Below are positions 57,897 to 64,000 of a DNA stretch of 64,000 nucleotides, in pieces. Position numbers and translations under genes: made by a program. Numbering within the stretch: the first letter of the stretch is position 1; each line of letters begins with the position of its first letter. Under the pieces are notes generated by a model. That model did not search any database. It was not told where the DNA came from and saw nothing but the letters and a program-made list of their open reading frames with translations. The DNA is from Pseudoruegeria sp. HB172150 (GTDB lineage Bacteria; Pseudomonadota; Alphaproteobacteria; Rhodobacterales; Rhodobacteraceae): NCBI RefSeq assembly GCF_013184805.1, contig NZ_JAATNG010000001.1, forward strand, positions 1 to 64,000, given 5' to 3'.

Positions 57897-58943
57897 ATGT
57901 TGAAGGATCGAAGAAACGCGCTTTGGCGGCCGAGCCGTCGCCTGTTCCTGCAGGGCTCTGCTGCCGCCGCCACCGCTCTGGCTGCACCGCAGATCGCCCG
58001 CGCGCAGAACAAGGAGCTTTACATCAACTCATGGGGCGGTCCCTGGCTGGAGGCCGCACAGGCCAACCTGTTCGACCCGTTCACCGCAGAGACCGGGATC
58101 AAGATCACCACGGTGTCGCCGGTGTCCTTCGCCAAGCTGGCCGCGCAGGTGCGCACCGGCGTCTACGAGTTCGACGTGACCACGCTGGGCGGCGGCGACA
58201 TCGTTCGCGCCAACCAGGCGGGGATTATCGAGGACCTGGATTCGCCTTACGAAGGCGGGTTGTTCGAGAATGGCGTCGCTTCGCATGCCTTCGCCACGCT
58301 CATGGCCTGGCGTACCGATGCGGGTTGGGAAGAGACGCCGCAGAGCTGGGCGGATTTCTGGGATGTCGAGAAGTTCCCGGGCGCGCGGTCGTTGCAGCGC
58401 TATGCGGCGCGGGTGCTGCCTATCGCGCTTCTGGCTGACGGCGTCGCGCCTGAGGATCTGTATCCGCTGGATATCGAGCGCGCCTTTGCCAAGCTGGACG
58501 AGATCAAGGAGCATATCCGCGTCTGGTGGACCGGCGGGTCGCAATCGACGCAGATCCTGCGCGACGGCGAAGTCGACATGATCGGGATCTGGCACGGCCG
58601 CTATTTCGAGGCGGAAGATGCCGGCGCGCCGGTGGATTTCACCTGGAACCAGGCCGAGATCGACCGCGCCTACTGGGTCGTCGCCAAGGACACGCCGAAC
58701 ATGGAAGCGGCGAAGATGTTCGTCGAGTTCGCCACCTCTCCGGAACCGCTTGCCGGTTTCGTGAGCCAGGCGAATTACGGTGCGCTGAACCCGGCGGCGA
58801 ACGAGTTCGTGGCCGACGCCGCCAAGCCGCGCATGCCCACCTCGCCCGACAACTATCCGCAAGTCTTCGAACAGGACATGTCGAACTGGGGCGGCGACCC
58901 GGAAGAAGTGTCGATGCGCTTCGACGAGTGGCTGGCAAGCTGA
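57897..58943 (+). CDS. PotD-like periplasmic solute-binding protein with Tat signal
   Basis: The 348-residue protein has a twin-arginine signal (PSRRLFLQGSAAAATAL, cleavage near ARAQ at about residue 37) and a spermidine/putrescine-type binding fold, opening ELYINSWGGPWLEAAQ. It delivers a solute to the permeases that follow. The ligand is unknown; this family also binds other organic amines and amino-acid derivatives. The ribosome site gagagg lies just upstream. A hairpin separates it from the permease genes. Confidence 0.9.
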   Translation: MLKDRRNALWRPSRRLFLQGSAAAATALAAPQIARAQNKELYINSWGGPWLEAAQANLFDPFTAETGIKITTVSPVSFAKLAAQVRTGVYEFDVTTLGGGDIVRANQAGIIEDLDSPYEGGLFENGVASHAFATLMAWRTDAGWEETPQSWADFWDVEKFPGARSLQRYAARVLPIALLADGVAPEDLYPLDIERAFAKLDEIKEHIRVWWTGGSQSTQILRDGEVDMIGIWHGRYFEAEDAGAPVDFTWNQAEIDRAYWVVAKDTPNMEAAKMFVEFATSPEPLAGFVSQANYGALNPAANEFVADAAKPRMPTSPDNYPQVFEQDMSNWGGDPEEVSMRFDEWLAS

Positions 58944-58951
58944 GGCGTCCT

Positions 58952-58981
58952 GGCGGCGGGGGCCTCTCTCCTTCCGCCGCC
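58952..58981 (+). terminator. Intercistronic hairpin after the PotD-like gene
   Basis: An 8-base-pair GC stem (ggcggcgg with ccgccgcc) with a 14-base loop lies nine bases after the binding-protein stop. There is no U-run. It probably stabilises the upstream message, giving more binding protein than permease, as at the phnD and tctC junctions. Confidence 0.5.
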
Positions 58982-59070
58982 TGCAGGTTTCCCCTCACGG
59001 AAGCCCTGGCCGTGTCCGCATCGCGGACCGGCCGCAATCCGAGACGAGTGACTGGAAAGGACAGCGCCCG

Positions 59071-59919
59071 ATGGCGGTGACCCTCTCGACATTAACGGAA
59101 CGCAGGAACCTCTGGCCATGGCTGCTGCTGGCGCCTTTGGCGGTGTATCTGGCGTTGTTCTTCCTCGTACCGCTGGCGGAAGTCGCGATCATGAGCGTGA
59201 CCGAGCCGCGGCCGGGACTGGCGAATTACGAGAAAGTCCTCACGGGATCGCTGTACCGCAAGGTATTCCTAAACACCTTCGCGACGGCGGCGCTGGTGAC
59301 GGTGTGCTGTTTGCTGGTCGGCTATCCGCTGGCCTACCTGATGAACGCAACCACGCAGCGGCGGGCGATGATGATCCTGCTGCTGATCACGATGAGTTTC
59401 TGGACCTCGTTCCTCGTGCGCACCTATGCATGGATGGTGCTGTTGGGGAACAACGGGCCGGTGATCTGGCTGTTGGAAACCATCGGGTTCGAGGACCCGC
59501 CGGGGATCCTGTTTACGCGGTTCTCGTCGACGCTGGCGATGGTCCACATCCTGGCGCCCTACATGATCATGAACATCTATTCGGTGATGCAGAAGATCGA
59601 CCGGTCGCTGATCCGTTCGGCCGAGAGCATGGGCGCCTACGGGTTGTCGCTGTTCCGGCATGTCTATCTGCCGCTGACCGCGCCAGGGATCGCAAATGGG
59701 TCGGTGCTGGTCTTCGTGATCTGCCTTGGCTTCTACGTGACGCCCGTCCTGCTGGGTTCGCCGCGCGAGCAGATGGCGGCTGGGCTGATCGGCCACCAGA
59801 TCGAGGAATTCCTTGCCTTCGGGCTCGGCTCGGCCATGGCGATCGTGCTGCTGGTGGTGACGCTGATCGTGCTGGCGATCTATTCGCGGCGCTTCGGCCT
59901 CGACAAGCTGTACGGGTAG
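59071..59919 (+). CDS. PotB-like ABC transporter permease
   Basis: The 282-residue protein has six hydrophobic helices and the transport-domain EAA loop SAESMGAYGLSLFRHVYLPLTAPG near residue 187. It is one half of the membrane pore of an importer for polyamine-like solutes. ggaaagga precedes the ATG, and the second permease gene follows nine bases after the stop. Confidence 0.92.
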   Translation: MAVTLSTLTERRNLWPWLLLAPLAVYLALFFLVPLAEVAIMSVTEPRPGLANYEKVLTGSLYRKVFLNTFATAALVTVCCLLVGYPLAYLMNATTQRRAMMILLLITMSFWTSFLVRTYAWMVLLGNNGPVIWLLETIGFEDPPGILFTRFSSTLAMVHILAPYMIMNIYSVMQKIDRSLIRSAESMGAYGLSLFRHVYLPLTAPGIANGSVLVFVICLGFYVTPVLLGSPREQMAAGLIGHQIEEFLAFGLGSAMAIVLLVVTLIVLAIYSRRFGLDKLYG

Positions 59920-59928
59920 GAGGGGATC

Positions 59929-60771
59929 ATGGACCGCTTCCTGCGCTGGACCGGGATCGCCATCGTAATCTTCATCGCGGCGCCGCTGGTGATCGTGGTG
60001 CCGATGTCCTTCTCGACCTCGCCGACGCTGCAGTTTCCGCCGCCGGGGTTCTGGCTGGGTTACTACGCGCAGTATTTCACCGACGAGAGCTGGCTGCGGC
60101 CGACATTCAATTCGCTGCTCATCGCGTTGATGACGACGATCCTGACGATGGCGCTGGTGGTGCCCGCGACCTTTGCACTGGTGCGGCACAAGTTCTGGGG
60201 CAAGGGCGCCGCCAACGTGATGATGATGATGCCAATGGCGGTGCCGCATATCGTGATGGCTGTGGGGTACTATTCCTATTTCGGCTCTCTCAGGCTGGTG
60301 CATTCGCATCTGGGCGTGATCCTGGCCCATACCTGCCTGGCGGTACCGATCACCTTCCTCGTGCTGTCGGCGAACCTGAAGGGGTTCGACCGGACGCTGG
60401 AACGCGCGGCGCGGTCGCTGGGCGCCACGCCGCGACAGGTTTTCATCCATATCACCCTGCCGATCCTGCGGCCCGGGCTGCTGATCTCGGCGCTGTTCGC
60501 CTTCATCCAGTCGTTCGACGAAACGGTGGTGGCGATCTTCATTTCTGGCCGTGATGCCGAGACGCTGCCGCGCAAGATGTTCGATTCCATCCGGCAGGAG
60601 GCCGATCCGGTAATCGCCGTAATCTCGACGCTGCTGTTCGTGGCGGTGTTCCTTGGCCTGATCGCGCCGCATGTGCTGCGGCTTTTCCGCAAGCTCTTTT
60701 CCCGCGCCGCGCCGAAGCCGGTGCGCGCCACCCGAAACACGCAGGCCACCACGCCGCAGGAGGTCAAATGA
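59929..60771 (+). CDS. PotC-like ABC transporter permease
   Basis: The 280-residue protein has six hydrophobic helices and the EAA loop ERAARSLGATPRQVFIHITLPILRPG near residue 160. It is the second half of the pore. A strong aggagggg site precedes the ATG. Its stop overlaps the ATPase start by four bases (ATGA). Confidence 0.92.
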   Translation: MDRFLRWTGIAIVIFIAAPLVIVVPMSFSTSPTLQFPPPGFWLGYYAQYFTDESWLRPTFNSLLIALMTTILTMALVVPATFALVRHKFWGKGAANVMMMMPMAVPHIVMAVGYYSYFGSLRLVHSHLGVILAHTCLAVPITFLVLSANLKGFDRTLERAARSLGATPRQVFIHITLPILRPGLLISALFAFIQSFDETVVAIFISGRDAETLPRKMFDSIRQEADPVIAVISTLLFVAVFLGLIAPHVLRLFRKLFSRAAPKPVRATRNTQATTPQEVK

Positions 60772-61838
60772 ACCCCTATCTTCAGCTCTCCGGCGTCAAC
60801 AAAACCTTTGGGGATTTCACCGCGCTGGACCGGATCGACCTGGATATCGAGCAGGGCGAGTTCGTCACGTTCCTTGGACCCTCGGGGTCGGGGAAGACCA
60901 CGACGCTGATGATCATAGCCGGGTTCGAGGATGCCACCCGCGGCGCGATCACTATCGGGGGGCATTCGCTGGCCGGTCTGGCGCCTCAGGAGCGGAACAT
61001 CGGGATCGTGTTCCAGAATTACGCGCTGTTCCCGCACAAGACCGCCGCCGAGAACGTCTATTTCCCGCTGCAGATGCGGGGTGTGAAGAAGGCAGCGGGC
61101 CTGGCGAAGGCCGAGGAGATGCTCGATCTCGTGGGGCTGAAGGGGTTCGCGCACCGGTATCCGAAGGAACTGTCGGGCGGTCAGCAGCAGCGTGTCGCAC
61201 TGGCGCGGGCGCTGGTGTTCGAGCCGGATCTATTGTTGCTGGACGAACCGCTGGGCGCGCTGGACAAGAACCTGCGCGAGCAAATGCAGATCGAGATCAA
61301 GCGGATCCAGAAGCGTCTGGGCGTGACGACGATCTTCGTCACCCACGACCAGACCGAGGCGATGTCGATGTCGGACCGGATCGTGGTGTTCTCGGACGGG
61401 AATATCGAGCAGGCCGGGGCGCCGCTGGACATCTACCACCGACCGAGTACGCGGTTCGTGGCGGACTTCATCGGCGAGAGCAACCTGCTGGACGCGGTGG
61501 TGACGGATGCCGAGGCGCGGGTCGCGGAATGCCCGGCGCTGGGATCGGTCGTGTTCGGAGCCGAGGGGCAGCCGCCGGTTGTCGACGGGCAGGAGGTTGC
61601 GCTGCTGATCCGACCCGAGCACCTGAAGCTGTCGCGCGATCCAAAGGAAGGCCGCATGAACGCAAAGATGGTGATCGATACGATCGTGAACTACGGCGAT
61701 AACGCGCTGGTCATCGGCCATCGCGGCGACACGCAGATCCGGGTGCGGGTGCCGGGGGCGGATGTGGTGATCCTGAAAGAGGGCGAGGAGTGCCATTTCA
61801 GCTGGACTGAAGACGCCGCCTTCGTGCTGGACAGGTGA
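60768..61838 (+). CDS. PotA-like ABC transporter ATPase
   Basis: The 356-residue ATPase shows Walker A GPSGSGKTT near residue 37, signature [15 protein letters not shown], Walker B LLLLDEPLGALD and the switch FVTHD, plus a C-terminal TOBE-like regulatory region (from about residue 275) typical of PotA/MalK-type subunits. It energises the adjacent PotB/C-like permeases with the PotD-like binding protein. Confidence 0.93.
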   Translation: MNPYLQLSGVNKTFGDFTALDRIDLDIEQGEFVTFLGPSGSGKTTTLMIIAGFEDATRGAITIGGHSLAGLAPQERNIGIVFQNYALFPHKTAAENVYFPLQMRGVKKAAGLAKAEEMLDLVGLKGFAHRYPKELSGGQQQRVALARALVFEPDLLLLDEPLGALDKNLREQMQIEIKRIQKRLGVTTIFVTHDQTEAMSMSDRIVVFSDGNIEQAGAPLDIYHRPSTRFVADFIGESNLLDAVVTDAEARVAECPALGSVVFGAEGQPPVVDGQEVALLIRPEHLKLSRDPKEGRMNAKMVIDTIVNYGDNALVIGHRGDTQIRVRVPGADVVILKEGEECHFSWTEDAAFVLDR

Positions 61839-61845
61839 GGCTGCG

Positions 61846-62223
61846 ATGACTCCGGAAGACCTGATCACCCGGTTCGGGACCACGGCGCGCGCTTCTATCG
61901 CCACCGTCGCGAACGGCACCGGCTATTTCGCGGTGACCCCCAGCGCGCCCTATGACGAGACACTGACCACCGCCGAGCAGGCGCGACAGCTGTTCGGCAA
62001 GGCAGAGGCGCGGCTGGCGGAGATCGGGTCGTCGAAAGGGGCCATGCTGTTCTGTGCGATCCTGCTGCGGGATATCGGCGATGTGGCCGCGTTCAATGCG
62101 GAATGGGATGGCTGGGTCGCGGATATTGCGCCGCCTGCGCGGGCCTGTTTCGAGGCAACGTTGGCGAACCCGTCGCTGAAAGTGGAGTTGATCCTGGTCT
62201 GCGCCGTGGCGGGAGATGGCTGA
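61846..62223 (+). CDS. RidA-family protein
   Basis: The 125-residue protein has the YjgF/RidA pattern: NGTGYFAVTPSAPYDE, TAEQARQLFGKAEARLAEIGSSKGAM, and the PPARACFEATLANPSLKVELI end with the conserved arginine. RidA proteins hydrolyse reactive imines or enamines formed by PLP or flavin enzymes. Its gene overlaps the following FAD dehydrogenase by eight bases, so it may clear an imine made by that enzyme. Sequence at both ends is divergent from typical RidA. Confidence 0.85.
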   Translation: MTPEDLITRFGTTARASIATVANGTGYFAVTPSAPYDETLTTAEQARQLFGKAEARLAEIGSSKGAMLFCAILLRDIGDVAAFNAEWDGWVADIAPPARACFEATLANPSLKVELILVCAVAGDG

Positions 62224-63595
62224 TCCGGCGCTGGTGGAGGCGCTTGTTGCCTGCGGGCATGATCTGGGGCTGATCACCGGCGCGGCGGACGCTGCACGTT
62301 ATGCGACGGATGCGACGCGCCGGCCGGACGTGGTGCCCGAAGTCGTGATCCGGCCGAAGGACAAGGCCGGCGTGTCTGCAGCTTTGGCGCTGTGTCACCG
62401 GTTCGGGCAGCCGGTCGCTGTGCAGGGCGGTCTTACCGGGCTGTCGGGTGGCGCGCGGGTGCGGCCCGGCGAGGTGGTGCTTTCCACGGAACGGCTGACC
62501 GGTCTGGGTGCGCCGGATGCGGATGCAATGCTGATCCGGGCAGGTGCAGGAGTGACGCTGCAGCGATTGCAGGAGGCGGCGGCGGAGCAGGGGCTTTGCT
62601 TTGGCGTCGATCTTGGCGCGCGAGGGACTGCGACGGTCGGCGGCGGAATTGCCACGAATGCCGGCGGTATACGCGTGCTGCGCTACGGCATGTTTCGCGC
62701 GCAGGTTGCAGGGATGGAGGCGGTGCTGGCGGACGGCACGGTCGTGTCCTCGATGCGCGGGCTGGAGAAGAACAATGCCGGGCCGGACCTGCGGCAGCTG
62801 TTCACCGGCAGTGAGGGTATATACGGCGTCATCACCGAGGCGCTGTTGCGGCTGCACCCGGCGCCGGGGCTGGAGCGCAACGCGCTGTGCGCAGTTGAAG
62901 GGCCGGAGGCGGCATTGGCACTGCTGCGCATGTTGCGGGGACGGCTGGGTGGTTTGTTAAGCGCGTTCGAGGGGCTCTGGCCGGAGGTCTATGACGGCGC
63001 TTGCGGGATTGCGGGAACGCGGCCATTGCCGTTGGGTTCCGGGCTATATGTGCTGATTGAGATACAGGCTCCGAAGGGGTTGATCGAGGAGGACGCTTTC
63101 GAGCAGGTGCTGATGGACGCTTACGAGGCGGGACTGTGCGGCGATATCGTTGTCGCGCAGTCGCGGCGGGAGTTCGACGGTATCTGGCATCTGCGCGAGG
63201 CGTGCCCGGAGTTCACCTTTTCGCTGGGACGGCTGGTGCCGCATGACCTGAGTCTGCCGCTTCGCGCAATTCCGGAGTTTCTGGGCAGGGCGCGGGAGGC
63301 GGTGGAAGCTGTCGACCCGGTTGCACGGATCTATGTCTATGGCCACCTTGCCGACGGCAACCTGCATTACGTGGTTAAGAGCGAGATGCGCGCCGAGGTT
63401 TCGGCGGCGGTAAATACTCTGGCGGCGCGGATGGGTGGCTCAATCACCGCTGAGCATGGGGTGGGAACCGACAAAAAGCCGTATCTGTCGCTGGTGCGGA
63501 GCGCGGAGGAATTGGGCCTGCTTCGGCGGCTGAAGTCCGCGATGGATCCGGCAGGTATCCTCAATCCGGGTCGGGTGATTGGGCTTGACGACTGA
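62216..63595 (+). CDS. GlcD-like FAD-binding dehydrogenase
   Basis: The 459-residue enzyme has a PCMH-type FAD-binding domain (VAVQGGLTGLSGGARVRPGEV near residue 63, then GARGTATVGGGIATNAGG near 138) and the FAD-oxidase C-terminal domain (YGHLADGNLHYVV near 375 and EHGVGTDKKPYL near 412). Relatives oxidise D-2-hydroxy acids such as D-lactate, glycolate or D-2-hydroxyglutarate. It is the last gene of the IclR operon and presumably oxidises a 2-hydroxy acid formed in the pathway. Confidence 0.92.
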   Translation: MADPALVEALVACGHDLGLITGAADAARYATDATRRPDVVPEVVIRPKDKAGVSAALALCHRFGQPVAVQGGLTGLSGGARVRPGEVVLSTERLTGLGAPDADAMLIRAGAGVTLQRLQEAAAEQGLCFGVDLGARGTATVGGGIATNAGGIRVLRYGMFRAQVAGMEAVLADGTVVSSMRGLEKNNAGPDLRQLFTGSEGIYGVITEALLRLHPAPGLERNALCAVEGPEAALALLRMLRGRLGGLLSAFEGLWPEVYDGACGIAGTRPLPLGSGLYVLIEIQAPKGLIEEDAFEQVLMDAYEAGLCGDIVVAQSRREFDGIWHLREACPEFTFSLGRLVPHDLSLPLRAIPEFLGRAREAVEAVDPVARIYVYGHLADGNLHYVVKSEMRAEVSAAVNTLAARMGGSITAEHGVGTDKKPYLSLVRSAEELGLLRRLKSAMDPAGILNPGRVIGLDD

Positions 63596-63609
63596 TCGGG
63601 TCTTTCCGG

Positions 63610-64000
63610 CTAAACGGGCGCGGGGTTATCCGGCGCCGACTCTCTTGGTTCCTTGTCCACGACGATGCGGAGCTCGATGGCGGGGTCGATCTCGTGCACG
63701 AGCGTCTGCAGGCGGTCGAGATTGCGCTCCCAGTCGGGATCGTGGACGTGGTGGCGGTTCACGGTAACTTCGACCTGCGGGAAACGGCCCGAGCTGCGGC
63801 TGCGCAGGGCGGCGATCCAGGGCCCGGAGACGGGATCGGTTGCCAGCGCGGTGCGGACACGATCGACCATTGTCGGCGGCAGCGGTGCGTCGAGCAGGGC
63901 GGGCATAGCGCTGGCGACCATCGAGACGCCCGAATGCAACATGACGACAACGACAATGGTCGCGCCGATCACGTCCAGCAGATGGGCGAAGAGCGGGTCG
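63610..64000 (-). CDS. Cation diffusion facilitator-like transporter, C-terminal part
   Basis: The gene runs off the right edge, leaving 129 residues of its 3-prime end. The visible sequence starts in a membrane helix (DPLFAHLLDVIGATIVVVVML), continues with MVASAMPALLDAPLPPTMV and ends in a soluble domain with NRHHVHDPDWERNLDRLQ. The helix plus LLD and a cytoplasmic tail is typical of CDF zinc/iron/manganese exporters. The N-terminal helices needed for certainty are outside the window. It converges on the FAD dehydrogenase gene with 14 bases between the stops. Confidence 0.6.
   Translation of the reverse strand, partial: DPLFAHLLDVIGATIVVVVMLHSGVSMVASAMPALLDAPLPPTMVDRVRTALATDPVSGPWIAALRSRSSGRFPQVEVTVNRHHVHDPDWERNLDRLQTLVHEIDPAIELRIVVDKEPRESAPDNPAPV

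Noticed and set aside
1-64000. CRISPR array, tRNA/rRNA genes, transposases or phage integrase
   Set aside because: None was found by reading: no regular spacer-repeat array, no recognisable RNA gene, and no recombinase motif in any credible gene.

Overview
The window looks like chromosomal DNA of a Rhodobacteraceae (roseobacter-group) alphaproteobacterium. The evidence is a high-GC sequence, the content of the C-P lyase cluster (phnGHIJKLMN with a DUF1045 protein and a PhnF regulator), cytochrome bd genes next to a DUF5368 protein, several TctABC/PotABCD-type uptake systems, and dispersed intergenic repeats of the kind common in that family. No rRNA, tRNA, CRISPR array or transposase gene was seen.

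Layout. (1) 1-152 is the start of a probable Tat-exported protein cut by the left edge. (2) 886-11991 is a C-P lyase cluster. The main strand reads phnG-H-I, then eamA-phnJ-GNAT-GNAT-phnK-corA-phnL-phnN, then phnM, all leftward, with phnF divergent. Three genes sit inside it on the opposite strand: two small membrane proteins between phnI and eamA, and DUF1045 between phnN and phnM. (3) 11992-19440 is an insertion zone separating the enzymes from their phnCDEE transporter (19502-23497). It holds an arylsulfatase and a membrane-anchored PQQ-type sugar dehydrogenase/cytochrome c fusion, bracketed by direct repeats that duplicate the last codons of phnF. It then holds an AT-rich two-gene anti-phage signalling island: an S-4TM pore-forming effector and a CD-NTase with an AGS-C sensor domain (CBASS type). 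An inverted copy of the same repeat lies beyond phnM. (4) 23776-30398 holds a TctABC tripartite transporter with a Tm-1-like/UPF0261 protein, a divergent IclR regulator and a class III aminotransferase. (5) 30436-39160 holds a small repeat protein and the cydDC-cydAB-cydX locus, followed by a type II sulfide:quinone oxidoreductase and a DUF5368 membrane protein, which looks like a sulfide-tolerant respiratory module. (6) 39281-42348 is an AraC regulator and a TonB siderophore receptor. (7) 42352-53277 holds scavenging and catabolic genes: an alpha/beta hydrolase, a cytosine-deaminase-like amidohydrolase, paoABC with a divergent TetR regulator, a valine-pathway pair (3-hydroxyisobutyryl-CoA hydrolase and mmsB), and an XRE-cupin regulator with a TPP enzyme. 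(8) 53729-63595 is one long tightly overlapped operon: an IclR regulator, two unrecognised proteins, a renal-dipeptidase-like protein lacking several canonical metal ligands, a PotD/B/C/A-like ABC importer, a RidA protein and a GlcD-like FAD dehydrogenase. It looks like an uncharacterised uptake and catabolic pathway. (9) The right edge cuts a CDF-type cation transporter.

How it works together. Phosphate starvation is the likely signal for the phosphorus part: a run of 11-bp Pho-box-like repeats lies upstream of phnC, and a weaker one lies in the phnF/phnG intergenic region. PhnCDE imports phosphonates; PhnGHIJ with PhnK, and PhnL, PhnM and PhnN, convert them to PRPP. The added CorA, EamA and GNAT proteins are translationally or transcriptionally tied to this operon. 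The strongest candidates for follow-up are the S-4TM/CD-NTase island and its repeat-bounded insertion next to phnF, the opposite-strand genes nested in the phn operon, and the unrecognised gene pair at 54487-56906.
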